DNA of 64,000 nucleotides from Petunia secreta (GCA_029990175.1 JARKIP010000048.1:23398001-23462000), one strand, 5' to 3'; numbered from the stretch's first letter, positions 10,431 through 23,381 are shown. The notes: generated from the letters alone by a model not told the origin. A program made the numbers and translations.

Positions 10431-10694
10431 ATTCCCTCCATCTCAAATTATTTGTCCTTCTTTCTAAAAAATAGTCGTATCAAAATATTTGTCCGGTTAG
10501 GATTTCAAAGTAAAAATTTCCATTTTTTTCCATTTTACCTATAAAGATCTCACTTATTGGTTAATATTATAATTATTCAAATACCAATGAAGATTAAATA
10601 AGGGTAAAATAGTCAATAATCTCCCCCTTATAAATAATTTCCTAAAGGGCGTGTAAAAGTGAAGAGGATAAATAATTTGAGTCGGAGGGAGTAT
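10431..10694. mobile_element. Stowaway-like MITE
   Basis: The ends ATTCCCTCCATCTCAAATTA (left) and the reverse complement of the right end, ATACTCCCTCCGACTCAAAT, form terminal inverted repeats of about 27 bp. The CTCCCTCCG-type end is typical of plant Tc1/mariner-derived MITEs with TA target sites. There is no coding capacity. Confidence 0.7.
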
Positions 10695-10858
10695 TGATTG
10701 AATTTTTTGCCCTTTATTAAAAGATTCTACAGTAGACAAAATTGTTATGTATTATTTTCTTAAGTTTTATTTATTATTGAATCTTATTCATTGTTTGACC
10801 ATTATTTGATAAAACTGTCATTTATTCTCCCTCTTAGATTTTTATTATACGTATAAAA

Positions 10859-11578
10859 GCCTGTTTGGCCAAGCTTCTGGGGAGCCAAAAGTGCTTATTT
10901 TGAAAAATTAAGGTGTTTGGCCAAGCTTCTAGAAGAAAAATAAGTGATTTTGAGTAGCAACAGAAGTTTTTCTGCTGTGAGGAAGAAGCTGGAAAAAGTA
11001 GCTTTTCTCCAAAAGTGCTTTTGAGGAGAAGCAGAAGCTGTTTTTAATTTCTATCATTCCAAAAATATCCTTACCAGAAATACTTATATACGTAATTATC
11101 CTTACTTATTTTAACGTAATGATTATAATATATAATAGTATATTATTTTTTTCCTTATTTTTTTCTATGTACACCTACATCACTATTGTTAGAAAATTTT
11201 AATCAAATAACATCTTTTTTTAAGGTATAGATCTAGAATATTCAATTTTGTATGATGTATTTTGAAATTATTTAAAAATAATAAAATTAAATATAGTGTT
11301 TGAGAATAAATATTTAAAATTATTCATCTAGTTAAATATCTGTAAAGTGAATCTTTAAATGTCCTTACTCGTAATTTAACACTCAAAAGTACTTTTTCAA
11401 TAGCTTGGCCAAACACAAATTACTATTTAACTATTGACAAAAGTGTTTCTCAAATGAGTTGGCCAAACACAAACTGCTTTTCTCCAAAAGTACTTTTACG
11501 AAAAGCACTTTTGAAGAAAAGAACTTCTGAAAATAAGCAGTTTCCAGAAGCAGTCTCCAGATGCTTGGCCAAACCGGC
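10859..11578. mobile_element. MITE with GCCTGTTTGGCCAAGC terminal repeats, probably hAT-type
   Basis: The left end GCCTGTTTGGCCAAGC and right end GCTTGGCCAAACCGGC are inverted copies. The similarity extends inward (CTTCTGGGGAG... AAGTGCTTATTTT against its complement). Internal AAGTGCTT and GGCCAAACAC words also recur. The target duplication is unclear (flanks GTATAAAA and TATAACTC). It is about 720 bp and non-coding. GTTTGGCCAAGC-ended MITEs are frequent in Solanaceae as far as I recall. Confidence 0.7.
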
Positions 11579-11836
11579 TATAACTCTGTTATATGGAGTT
11601 CAAGTGAGATTCAAACATAAAATCAATGTAATACAATAGATGGCAAATTCTATTAGGACTCGTACTCATAAAAGTATAATCAAGTGCTTCAGCTACTTCA
11701 GATGTATAGTATCCTATATCTTTTGAAGTTTCAAAACCATACAAACTTCACATGGACTAGGACATCTTGAACTATAACTTTTATATGAACGTTGCTGACT
11801 TCTAATTACTTCTAGGGATAAAATGTGGATGGTTGT

Positions 11837-13166
11837 TGTTGCTCTCAACACACACGCAAGTATACGCGGTCGACAAGTAATAAAATGATAAGTAGAGTAT
11901 CGTTCCCACGAGGACTATTCAGACTGACGCTTAATAAATAATTTCTAACTACTATTCAGGGATCTTTTTCCAATAATGAGAGTTTTTATTAACTAAGAGA
12001 AATAACTAAAATGATGGAAATTCAGTCAAACAATGGAGCAAACGTTGGTTGTAAACAATATTAAGGAGACAGTCCAAGGTCAGAGTTACGAACAATCCAG
12101 TTGAGTTTTCCAACTGATTCCACTTCTTAAATCCCGGATTACTAACTAACAGATTAAATGTACCCGTAAAAACCTTTCGATTCTTCACGGTCTATGCAGG
12201 CTACTCCAATCCCTATATGTCTATGGGTTGAATCACGTGTACGCATTAACGAATTCTGTAATTAGTTAAGCTAGGTGTGCAAGTATATGTCTATCCTACT
12301 CATAAATTGGTTCCCCGATGCCCGGGTTCACAATCTAGCCCTACTCTTTCTTATTGCGTTCATGAATTCCCTCTTTCGAGTTCAATCTAAAAACCATAGA
12401 TAATGCATAATTATTGAGCTCTAATAATTACACAAGTGAAATTAAGAAAGAATAAGTAACCCGTTATGGGAATGAGAATCAATCTTCAAACATCAACTTT
12501 CATGAAATACTCTAACCCTAGAACGTAAGATTTAGCCACGCATACTCATAATCACAAGGCAATGAATTGATGAAATAATGATGTAATAGATTAATAGATG
12601 AAGGAATAAGAATTAAACCCTTGTTCAATGAAGTATGGTGCTCTCAATTGCTCCAAAGTTTGAACTCCTATCAAAAACTAAGTAAAAGAGTATTTATAGT
12701 GTTTACAAAGGCCTAGTAATAAGTTACACTTAAGCCTAGACGAAATAGGAAGTCCAAAAACGCTCCAGGAGCGCTGTAGCTGGCGCCCCGCCCCCCCGAA
12801 TGCGCGCACGAAGGCAGAATCCGTCGAAATCAACGCGCAATGACCACGTCCCGCGCTGAAAAACGCGCAAGAAGCTTGGGCGCCTTAGGGGCGCGGCGTG
12901 CCTAGCAACGGGCAGGCATTTTTCTGCTTTTCCTTGCTCTGCAGCTCGCTTCATGTCATGCCTTCGTGTGCTCATCCAATCCTCAATCAAAATCCAATCT
13001 TTTCTTACTCGATCATGCTCTTTAAAGCTCCAATTGCACTTCATAACGACCTACACACATACGACACAACATCAATGCAAAATCACATTCATTAACTAGA
13101 AAACGGGCGAATAATACACTCAAACGTGATGAAATATTAAGGAAATATAGGCCTAAAATGCCAACA
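11837..13166 (-). repeat. 3' LTR of the minus-strand Athila element
   Basis: On the minus strand it starts TGTTGGCATTTTAGG after the polypurine tract and ends GAGAGCAACA. It is 1330 bp and homologous to 23505-24849 and 4451-5781. Confidence 0.9.
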
Positions 13167-13183
13167 TCACCACCCCACACTTT
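13167..13183 (-). promoter_or_regulatory. Polypurine tract
   Basis: The minus strand reads AAAGTGTGGGGTGGTGA directly before the 3' LTR. It is the same tract as 4434-4450 of the other element. Confidence 0.75.
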
Positions 13184-15010
13184 AACCTTTGCTCGCCCTC
13201 GAGCAATTACCAATAACTTCCCAACTTAGGTAGAATAGGTCTGCCTATGACTATGGTTGTACCGATCATTGAATAAATGCACACACGACTACTATGGGTC
13301 TAACAAACATGCCAACAATTTATCGAACATCAAAACATGAGAACAACCACCCCAAGATAGCTCAAATGCACAAACTCAACTCATTGCAACCAATCACACC
13401 TATATACTCAACCAAGAAGCCACGACTTTACCTATTTCATACAAACCATGTGCCCTCACCAAAATGAAGCAAAAGAGTGTCCCCCAAATATCACACACAA
13501 CAATGAATATCAAGAATAGAACGGGATTATAGCATAGAAAGAAGTCACTCACTCTCATGAAAATCTCACATGTCATACACGATGTACCATTGACCTGCCC
13601 GTAGTGTAGGACTCCACTAATGTAAGCTCACTCCAATCGAGATTAACTATGACTTTAAAAAGGTTGTAATGTAAGCTAAGGGGCTGGTAGGATACATATG
13701 GGTAATAGTGACTACCTCCCTAAGCACTTTAATACATCACAATTAATTTAAGCACAAATATCATCAAAGCCGCCCAATCAACAACTTTCATACACACCTT
13801 CTCAACAAGTAGCAATTTTTTCTTTTAAGCACACACTAGCAAGGATGGATATTCTTCTCTCTTTATTTCTTTTTCCATTTTTTTTTCAGCTTTGATTTTT
13901 TTTCTTTTCATTTGTTTTTTTTTTCTTTCTTCTCTATTCAACTCTTTCCAAACCTTGCCAATTCTTCTTCAACTACTTCACAACTTTATCAAGTATTCCC
14001 CTCATTGGTTCCACTCAAAAACCTCCCAATATTTCAACCACAACTCTACAATAATATCACATTATCAATTAAAGTGCTTAAGGAGTAAAGGGCCAAAAGA
14101 AAGTAATTTAGAACAAGTGGATAGGCTCGCGGTGTGGGTGCCAACAAAAAGGTCAATGAGATCACAACAATCAAGTCCAAGGTGTATATATAAGGGTAGG
14201 CAAATCAAAAGAAGGCCTGTATTATTTCCCGACTAGAGCAAACCTAGGATTTCGCTTTGCACACACGGGAGGCAAGTTCTAGACACCAATATGCAAACAT
14301 GGAGTACAATAAAAATATGCTTCACAACACACATTGCACACGATCCACACAAAAAGGCTCCATCACAACTCTCAATCAAGCAAATAGAGTGCAACTTGTG
14401 GAAAATTAAGCACTAATGCACAAAGGTTCACAACAAGGTCAAGCGAGTGGACTCAAGAATCTCAAGGGGGTCGTTTCATTTTTTTCCTCTAGGCATGCAT
14501 CACAATTTAAAACCAAAGGACACCAGAAATAGCACATGCAACAAGTTCTAGTCCACCGGTATCAAACAAATCAAAGGCACCTAGCATTCTACCTATTTCC
14601 TTCGTCTAGGGTCACCTATACTAACTATTCTAATCCTAAAAATAAAAACTACCCGGTTCAAAGGCCTCCCCGTAGAAAAGAACCGAGGCCATAAGAAAAA
14701 CCACGGAGTGGATGACATGTACCACTAATAAAGACTAAAAGGAAAATCTTTTTTCAATTTTTTCATTGGTTTTCTAATTTTCTTCAATTTTTTCATCAAT
14801 TAAAGCAAGAAACAAAAGAAAATAAAGTCAAGTGACAAAAGAAAATCCTAACGGTACATGCATCCCTAACCTCAAAAATAAAGGGGAGTTCCCCCACCCC
14901 ACACTTAAAACAAGCAGTGCCCTCAGTGCGACAAAGAAGAAAGTGCAAGAGTAAATGAAACTTCCCTAAAGCCAGTCGGCCTACAATGGGTGGTGCGCTG
15001 GAGTGTGGTC
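13184..15010 (-). other. Non-coding 3' internal region of the Athila element
   Basis: It is homologous to about 2560-4433 of the other element, with purine-rich tracts (pyrimidine-rich on the plus strand, 13850-13960). No ORF here looks coding. A second CCCCACACTT box lies at about 14897-14906. Confidence 0.65.
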
Positions 15011-16284
15011 CTAATCCTCCTCCTCCCCATCTGTGGCACCTCCCTCAGCATCTGTCTCCACAGCCTCACTGTCCGGATCACGGTCAACGATGTCCGAATC
15101 AGTGTTCTCATCCTCCTCCGGGGGCAGCACCACTGACTGAGTCATAGCCAGCAGGCGTCTCGAAGACTCCAATAAAGGCACTGTGCGATCAAGCTCACCC
15201 ATATCCATGCCAGCCTGCCGGGCCATGTTCTCCATCATCAAGTACTGACGTGCGGACAAGTTGGCGTCTGTGTCCCGCCACTCGTCTGCCGTCAGTCGCA
15301 CTGGTGCAGTAGTGGTCACACTCTTCACCGCGGCGATATCAAAAGGCTTCTCAATGTCGGGGACAATGCGATCCCCGACCTCATCAACTGGGACTCCAGC
15401 CTACTCCATATACCGGGTAAGAATGTTCCCAAAATACAATCGGCTACATGTCTTCGACTGCCTTTGCTCTCTCATCACCCTCAGCATGTAGTAGCCAATG
15501 TTAACCGGCCTCCCGGTCATGAAAAAGTAAATCATGCACGGCCGAGTCTTGGTGACCTCGGAATAATGAGACGAAGGCAGGATGCTTGGATTGATCAACC
15601 TCATCCACACTCGAGCTGTCTTCAAAAAATGCGAAAAGAATATGTGTTTGTGTCTTCCTGTCTCAGTTCGCTCCACCTATCAGTGGAGCTCTCACCACAT
15701 AATGTCTCTCATGTAGCCTTGTAATCAGGCTTCTTAATAAAGTCCCTCAGCTCGTCATAGTCGGGGTCCTCTATCCCCAAGAAAGTGTTCAATGGAGTGT
15801 GGTCCAATCTCACTTTCTCACCCCGAATAGCGACCATATCATCATCTCTCCATTCTTCATCCGTGTCCCAATTGGCATAGAGCTCCTGTACTAGGTCGAG
15901 GTTGGCATGGCCCGGACTCTCAAAGACCGAGTCCCAATGCAAGGCGTGAATAGCATCACCCACACCCCGACACTTTTGCATCAATCTGCTCTCATCAATG
16001 GCTTGTTCGGGAATATATCCCGCAAGCCTCACACTCTTGTACCAAGCTTGGCATTCACCCTTCTTCACAAAAGAGAGGTCGAGCCGCGTCTTATTATCGG
16101 GCCTTGGGATAGGCACCACATCTTTAGGAACTCTAGCCTTGGCCTTGGGCTTGGCCGGTGCCTTGCCCTTTTCCTTGCTAGATGAAGGCCCGGCTTGGAC
16201 TGATCTTTTAGGAGCCGAGGCGGAGGAAGAGCTCGGTTTGTGGGGTGTTACAACCATGGTGCCTACAACAAACAAAAATACCAA
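15011..16284 (-). pseudogene. Env-like third ORF of Athila (plant transposon protein domain), broken
   Basis: Three consecutive minus-strand ORFs together look like one protein. 16284-15709 begins with a Ser/Lys/Pro-rich stretch and continues with a folded block (QAWYKSVRLAGYIPEQAIDE, then LVQELYANWDTDEEWRDDDM). 15676-15401 continues with ARVWMRLINPSILPSSHYSE and RPCMIYFFMTGRPVNIGYYM. 15328-15011 is an acidic C terminus. The middle blocks resemble the domain annotated as putative plant transposon protein (PF20167 type), found in the gene after pol in Athila and often called env-like. Its function is not established. A stop near 15707-15709 and a shift near 15400 make it a pseudogene. Its position between the integrase and the 3' LTR fits. 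Confidence 0.65.
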
Positions 16285-17364
16285 TGTGTGATTTCAATTC
16301 AAGGACAATTGGTAGGATACCACCCCACACTTATCGCTCATTTTATATATCAACAATTCAACTCATAAACACGAGCGACCCCACACTTAGCAAAAACTAG
16401 CATTGCACAAAATTGCCACGGTTGTGGACTTCATGATCACGCTAGTGGGGGTTACAAAATAGCCAATTTTATGCATGTGCAACACTCAATGTTCATCTTG
16501 AGCCTAAGAAAATTATTGCTACTCAAGAATTCACAATGTTAGGCAATTTTCATAGTTGATGCTTTTTAACAAACACTTGGTGTGCACAATATTCAACTTG
16601 CAATTTCAATGGCTAAGGTAATGTGATAACCCTCCCAAATTATTGGGAGATCCCTTTTTTACAAGTACACAAGCTAAACATGAAGCGCAATATGAATCTA
16701 AGCAATTTAAGATCAAATTCTAATCACAAGCTTGCATACTAGTTAAGGAATTAAACATGGAAAGAGATTGTTAACTTACATGTAATGGAGAGAGAAGAGA
16801 GAGAATTACTTACTTGAAGATGTTAGATTGAGTGGAGAAGAACTTGTGATTAATTCCAAGAATTAGGAATGAGTTAGGGGAGTTTTTGGGAGTGTTTTGA
16901 GAGAAAATAATGAAGAAAAGGGGAGGGGATCGGGTAAAGAGGGGAAAAGGGGTCCGGGTCGCGGGTTAAAACCCGTTTGGACCCGGATTTTTCAGAAAAT
17001 TGGCCTAGCGCGGTAGGCCCGCGGCGCACCACAAAAGCGTGCAGAAAACTGAAGGTTCTGCCCACCCTCGCGCAATGGGAGGCGCGGGGCGGGCCAAAAG
17101 CGCTCAGTTTCTTTGCTTAAGCGATCCTCCAGGCGCGTTGGGAGGTGCGGGGTGCTCCCAAATGCGCCTGAGCATTATTTTCGTACCAAATTTTTGATTC
17201 CGAGTGCGACCCTAAGCGCGGGGCATGGCTCAAAGCGTCCCAGACCCCACGGCACATCAACTGCATCTCATTTAGCACTCCCGACACCTATAAAAACGAC
17301 ACAACAAAACAAAAACTATGTGACACTATAAAACACAAAACACCTAAACTATTACAAGTACAAA
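16285..17364 (-). other. Spacer between integrase and env-like ORF
   Basis: Non-coding. It contains CACCCCACACTT boxes near 16320 and 16378 and a GC-richer stretch (16900-17280). In the first Athila-like element this spacer has been lost together with the env-like gene. Confidence 0.55.
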
Positions 17365-17412
17365 CTCGGGTTGCCTCCCGAGAAGCGCCTTATTTAACGT
17401 CGTGGTACGACG
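17365..17412 (-). promoter_or_regulatory. Conserved hairpin pair after integrase
   Basis: CTCGGGTTGCCTCCCGAG (17365-17382) and CGTCGTGGTACGACG (17398-17412) are the minus-strand counterparts of the hairpins at 2428-2476. They begin nine bases after the integrase stop. Confidence 0.6.
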
Positions 17413-17420
17413 AGTATCAA

Positions 17421-20400
17421 TCATGGATCACTCAAAGTAATGGAGGTACGATGATTCACCGAACCTCCCTTATAATGCTTCACCCTTTGGCCATTCACCA
17501 AGAACGTCTTCTCCGAATCGGGGGCTCTCAATTCGACCGCTTCATGTGCAGTAACACGAACTACTTCAAACGGCCCCGACCATCTAGACTTCAACTTGCC
17601 CGGAAATAGCTTTAACCTCGAGTTAAACAACAACACCAGCTGCCCGGGCTCAAACTGACGACGCTTAATGTGCTTGTCATGCCACTTCTTTTTCCGTTTC
17701 TTATACAATTTTGCATTTTCATAAGCATGGAAACGGAATTCTTCAAGCTCATACAATTGAAGCATTCTCTTCTCACCCGCCAAGGCCATATCAAGATTGA
17801 GCTTTTGAATCCCCCAAATAAATGCTCTATAAAGTCGAGCATCATACGTTCACTTCGTTTTTTGAAATAGAAAGCCCCTATAATCCATGGACGACCATTG
17901 GAGTTCATAAAAGAAACCAAAGAAAGGTCCGCGACAAAGCTGTCCCCTTTCTCCATATCTCTACTTACTGGCTAGGTGAGCACCGGGCTAAGGGGCGGTT
18001 GAGCAACTCAAGCGAACTGCCTTACGTGTCTGTTAGTGGATCACTGCTCGAATTTCATGTGTTAAGCAAAGTGCGAGAGAGCTTGGTGGTCTTAAGAATG
18101 GTTCGGGTGGGGGATTCTCCTTCTATTCCAAGAAATGAGGTCAACCAATCAAGATGTATGTCGTCCGACCCAACCTCAGACCCCTTCTTCCCGGCCCCTA
18201 CCCTTGAGGGGGCCTTTGATGAGGGGCTGATAAAATGGACTCCAAGGCTATATTGTGAGTCAGGGGCCAAGGCTCCGACAGGACCTGGAGCCCGAATAAA
18301 TATTCCTCCTAGTTCACGAGGTTAACTCCGGGTGAATGGATCACCTCGGCGGGGTTGCTCTGACGCAGAGGGCCCTGAGAAGCGCAGTACTTCCGTAACT
18401 GATCCTTTTGATATGCTTTATGCTCTAGCTCAACGGGCAAGTGACAGGCCTTACAATAAACAAGCCTATAGGGAGAGGTCCTAATAGGCTTTTTAAATGC
18501 AGTCCGATAGGCCCAGAGAGCATCGTCTAACTTCATAGCCCAATCCTTCCTCTAGGCATTCACAGTCTTCTCAAGGATTTGCTTGATCTCTCTATTAGAC
18601 ATTTCCACTTGGCCACTAGTTTGGGGATGATAATCAGTTTCCACCTTGTGGCGAACCCCATACTTAGCCAACAATTTATTTAACAACCGGTTGCAAAAAT
18701 AAGTACCTTCATCACTGATTATGGCCCGCAGCGTCCCAAAATGAGTGAAAATATTTTTCTTCAAGAATTTCACCACCACACTCGCATCATTTGTTGGAAG
18801 TGCCACAGCCTCCACCCATTTAGACACATAATCAACCACCACAAGAATGTATTTGTGGCCCATGGAAGGCGGGAACGGACCCATAAAATCAATCCCCCAA
18901 CAATCAAACAGCTCAATCTCCAGAATATTGTTCAAAGGCATCTCAGGACGCCTAGAAATAGTACCCGTTCTTTTGCAACCATCACACTGCTTAAAAAAGC
19001 ATGAGCATCTTTAAACAAACTAGGCCAAAAGAAACCAGACTGAAGTACCTTTGCAGCTGTTCGATCTCCACCAAGATGGCCACCATAAGGAGAGGAATGG
19101 CAGCTCTGTAGAATCGGCTCAACTTCTTCCCTCGGAATGCACCTCCTAGCTAATTGGTCAGGGCCTATCTTGTACAAATAAGGCTCATCCCACACCTAAA
19201 ACCTGTTCTCATGAAGGAGTTTGCGCTTTTGCTCAGCTGTAGCGCCAGGAAGATACACATTACTCACAATTAAGTTCACCATATCAGCATACCATGGCAC
19301 CTCGGCTGCAGCTAAAGCAAAAAGCTGCTCATCAGGGAATACCTCTTTAATCTCAGGCCCTTCATCTACATGATCTCTATTCTCCAGCCTTGACAAATGA
19401 TCAGCTACTTGATTCTCGGTCCCCTTGCGATCTCAAATTTCAACATCAAACTCTTGCAATAGGAGAACCCATCGAATTAGCCTAGGCTTGGAATCCTTCT
19501 TCTCAAACAAATACGGGATTACGGCATGATCAGTGTAGACAATAACACGAGTGCCAACCAAATAAGATCTGAATTTATCAAAAGCATACACTACAGCTAG
19601 CAACTCCTTCTCAGTGGTGGTATAATTGGACTGGGCTACATCAAGAGTCTTACTTGCATAATAGATGGAGTGAAAGATTCTTCCAATTCTCTGGCCTAGA
19701 ACAGCCCCAATAGCATTATCACTCGCATCACACATCAATTCAAAGGGCAAAGACCAGTCAGGAGCAATGATGATTGGTGCAGTCACCAACCTTTTCTTCA
19801 ATTCTTCAAATGCCTTGAGAAAAGCATCATTAAACTCAAATTTCACATCCTTCTCCAACAACTTGCACATGGGATTAGAAATTTTGGAGAAGTCCTTTAT
19901 AAAACGCCTATAGAAACCTGCATGTCCCAAGAAACTACGCACCCCCTTAATAGAGATAGGTGGTGGTAATTTCTCAATAGCCTCAATCTTTGCTTTATCA
20001 ACCTCGATCCCTTGCTTTGACACCTTGTGCCCAAGTACTATGCCTTCTTGAACCATAAAGTGACATTTTTCCCAATTCAGCACCAAATTTGTTTCTTCAC
20101 AACGGCTTAGCACAACATCTAAATTTTTCAAGCAATCATCAAAGGAGTCACCAACTACTGAGAAATCATCCATGAACACCTCAACAAATGTTTCCACCAT
20201 GTCGGTGGAAATAGCCATCATGCACCGCTGAAAAGTCCCCGGGGCATTATATAACCCAAACGACATCCTCCTAAATACATAGGTGCCATATGGACAAGTA
20301 AATGTACTCTTCTCTTGATCTTTAGGAGCTATCACAATCTGATTGTAGCTCGAATACCCATCCAAGAAACAATAATACTCGTGCCCAGCAAGCCTATCCA

Positions 20401-20955
20401 GCATTTGATCAATAAAGGGAAGTGGGAAGTGGTCTTTCCTGGTGGCTTTTTTCAGCTTTCTATAATCAATGCAAATTCGCCACCCTGTGACTGTTATTGT
20501 AGGAATCAATTCATTATACTCATTCTCCACCACTGTCATGCCCCCTTCTTTGGAACACATTGCACTGGACTCACCCACTTGCTGTCAGAGATAGGAAAAA
20601 TAATGCCATCATCCAGCCACTTGATAATTTCTTTCTTCACCACTTCCTTCATGATTGGATTTAATCTCCTCTGCTGCTCTATAGATGGCTTATGGCCTTC
20701 TTCCAAAAGAATTTTGTGCATGCAGAAAGAAGGACTAATCCCTCTAATATCAGCAATGGTCCAGCCGATAGCTCTCTTGCGCTCTCGCAGCACTCTCAAC
20801 AGCTTTTCAACCTGCACATCAGACAACAAAGAAGAAAGGATCACAGGCAAGGTATTACCCTCACCCAAATAAGCATAACGCAAATGCGCAGGTAAAGGTT
20901 TGAGTTCAAGAGTAGGAGCCTTCTCAATAGACGGTTTAGCAGGAGTTAAGGTCAA
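17421..20955 (-). pseudogene. Athila pol: reverse transcriptase, RNase H and integrase, frameshifted
   Basis: The N-terminal RT segment is 20955-20536 (ending WVSPVQCVPKKG). After a frameshift, 20578-19433 carries the RT core (WRICIDYRKLKKATRKDHFP, then RRMSFGLYNAPGTFQRCM and the intact catalytic VFMDDFSV). RNase H follows (CDASDNAIGAVLGQR, TEKELLAVVYAFDKFRSY, VYTDHAV). A linker ORF is 19396-19196. The integrase zinc-binding region is 19195-18932 (CHSSPYGGHLGGDRT, with Cys where His is expected, then a frameshift). The integrase core is 18941-18552 (ELFDCWGIDFMGPFP, RAIISDEGTYF, DYHPQTSGQVEMSNRE: D, D, E present). Then come 18536-18411, the 594-bp insert and 17816-17421 (integrase C terminus). 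Several frame breaks prevent expression. Confidence 0.9.
17817..18410. other. 594-bp foreign insert in the integrase, possibly organelle-derived
   Basis: Integrase homology stops after ...VELEHKAY (minus strand, 18411) and resumes at WGIQKLNLDMALAGEKR (17816). The intervening DNA is GC-richer than its surroundings, has no transposon ends that I recognise and carries no gag/pol similarity. ATGCTCTA appears near both junctions (17823 and 18420), suggesting a short duplication or microhomology at the joint. Its texture, with short open frames such as one ending GARINIPPSSRG on the plus strand, reminds me of plant mitochondrial DNA, but I cannot name a gene in it. Confidence 0.5.
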
Positions 20956-21003
20956 CGGTCTATCAAGCTCCTCAAATTTCTTCCATCCTGGGATGAATTT
21001 ACT

Positions 21004-21522
21004 CTACATATTAAGAATCTCCACATATTCTTCAATTGCATCATCCTTCAGGATATCATCATCATCACACAAGAGTGCCCTCTCCAGAGAATCAACATTA
21101 GATGCTAAGAATGACCTCTCATCAGCAGTCAACTCTTCATCTACCACTTTCACCATGGACAACTCTTCATAATGGGCAGGAAGCTGGGTAGCTCTGAACA
21201 CATTGAACACAGCTTCTACACCATTTACCTTCATAATCATCTTTCCAGCTCTAACTCTGATGACAGCATCAGCAGTAGCCAAAAATCCTCTTTCCAATAT
21301 GAGAGGAACCTCAGGATCGGCTTCATAGTCAAGAATAATGAAGTCAACATGCAATATAAACTGACCCATTTGTACAAGCATATCCTCAATAATCCCCTCG
21401 GGGCATGTCAAAGATCTATCAGCCAGTTGCAGAGTCACAGTAGTTGGTCGTGGTTCACCCAGGCCTAGCTTTCTGAAAACTGATGAAGGCATTAAATTCA
21501 CACTAGCACCCAAATCACACAA
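21004..21522 (-). pseudogene. Athila retropepsin-like protease segment
   Basis: It begins at the active-site motif CDLGASVNLMPSSVF and continues through VTLQLADRSLTCPEG and DFIILDYEADPEVPLI to ILERGFLATADAVI, where the related element has ILGRPFL. Upstream sequence is in another frame, so the protease is cut off from gag. The acidic C terminus leads towards RT at 20955. Confidence 0.8.
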
Positions 21523-21535
21523 AGCTCATCCAACC

Positions 21536-23381
21536 TCATGCTCCCCAATTTTCAAGGGAATAGTAAAACTGCCAGGATCCTTCAATTAATTGAAGCTTGC
21601 TTCTAATTCTAGAACTGCACTCCTCAATGAGTGCAACTGTTTCGAACTCAGTCAGTCTTCTCTTGTTAGCAACACTATCCTTGATATATTTAGCATATTT
21701 GGGAACATCTCGCAAAGCTCCACCAAAGGAATATTTACCTGAATCTGACTCAAGATCTCCAAAAATTTCTTGCATGCTGCATCAACTTTCTGCTTCTGAA
21801 GTCTCTGAGGGAAAGGTGGTGGTGGTCTCACAATGGCAGGCTCGAGCTGCTTTTCTGTCACTTTCTCAGCTTCTTTCTCCACCTCTCTATCAGCATTAGG
21901 CTCTAATTCACCAACAAGCTTCCTTGGCTTTGGGGGAACTTCTTCTAGAGCTCTTCCATTCCTCAAAGTAACTGCTTGCACAAATTTCTTAATATTTTTC
22001 ACTGTATCACTTGGCAGAGCACCTCGAGGTCTATTATTCTGTGCTCCAGCTAGCTGCCCCATTTGTCTCTCAAGATCTTTCTGAGCATTGCTCAAATCTT
22101 TTATTGTTTGTGCCTGAGCTGCTGAATCATCCATGTGTTTTTGCTGCCCTGTAAGAATTTTTCTAAGCATATCCTCAACTGAATTAGGCTGCTGTGGCTG
22201 AGCCTGCGACTGTGACCCCTGCTGTGGTGCATTTTGAAGATTATTTTGGGGTCTCTCATTGCTTTGTAGCTGCTCACGGTTATCCCTCCATGAAAAATTT
22301 GGGTGACTACGCTAATTGGTGTTGTAGTTATTACCATATTGATTGCGATTATGACCCTGTGACCTGTTCTGATTACCCACATAATACACTGACTTTGGAT
22401 TAGATGGACAGATGTCAGTGGCATGATCCTCTCTATAAACCTCACAAAAGACTTGAATTTGTTGCACTGGAGCTGCTTGTTGTTGAGTCTGCAGCAGAGC
22501 TAGCTTGCTGATTTGATTAGAAATAACATCCATTATCGCCCTCAGCTCTGAAACTGCATCTAATTAAAGTACCCCAGCTGATTTCTGTGCAGTAGCTCTA
22601 CCAACTCCCTGCCAATCAAGATTGCTCTGCGAAAACTTGTCTAGTAAATCATAGATCTGGTCAAAATTTAAGGCCAGTACTTGGCCTCCAGCAGCATCTA
22701 CCACGATCTTAGTATGCGCATTCAATCCCTCAACAAAAGTATGTGCAATGACCTCATTGGATTGGTTGTGGTGTGGACAATCTCTCAATAAAGCTTTAAA
22801 TCGCTCCCAGGCTGAATACAAAGACTCTCCTTCTATCTGTCTGAAGGACATAATTTCACTCCTCAGCCGGGCTGTCTTGGCAGATGGATAAAATTTAGCC
22901 AAGAACTTCTTAGCCAAATCCTCCCAAGTAGTGATAGACCCAGGCTTTTCAGCCTTTAACCACTTCCTTGCTGCACCAATCAGTGAAAACGGGAACAACG
23001 TAAAGCGAACATAATCAGTAGGAACTCCTGTTGGTGTATAAGTATCACTGATCTCCAGGAAATTCTGAATGTGTTGTTGCGGATCTTCATGAAGTAATCC
23101 ACTATATTTCCCAGTCACATGCAGCAACTGAATCATGCCGGGCTTAATCTCAAAGTGCCCAGTTATAGCGGGCTTCACAATACTAGACGCCACTCCCCGA
23201 GGCTGGGAAGAGCAACATCTCGCACCGCTACTGCTCGTTCTTCTGCCATTTCAATGGGTAAGGAAGCAAGTACAATTGCTAGTGCTTCTCGGTCTTTGGC
23301 TTCTCTTCTTACCCTTCTCAAGGTCCTTTCAGGGTCGGGATCAAAAGGTGCGAGTGGTTCGTCCCTTCTGTTCCTTTGCAT
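21536..23381 (-). pseudogene. Athila gag, multiply frameshifted
   Basis: Minus-strand pieces in order are: 23381-23175 (basic N terminus MQRNRRDEPLAPFDPDPE, leading into AVAVRDVALPSLGE), 23193-22564 (gag domain, AARKWLKAEKPGSITTWEDL), 22533-22312 (knuckle CEVYREDHATDIC, in which the second Cys has become Tyr), 22170-21652 (Gln/Lys/Glu-rich linker) and 21775-21536. It matches the intact gag of the element at 333-2417 but retains an N-terminal extension of about 40 residues lacking there. At least four frame breaks are visible. Confidence 0.85.

Noticed and set aside
15907..16291. Plus-strand ORFs opposite the env-like gene
   Set aside because: Shadow frames of 16284-15709; the minus-strand frame has the conserved domain.
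20315..20872. Plus-strand ORF of 185 codons
   Set aside because: Antisense to Athila reverse transcriptase; no domain in this frame.
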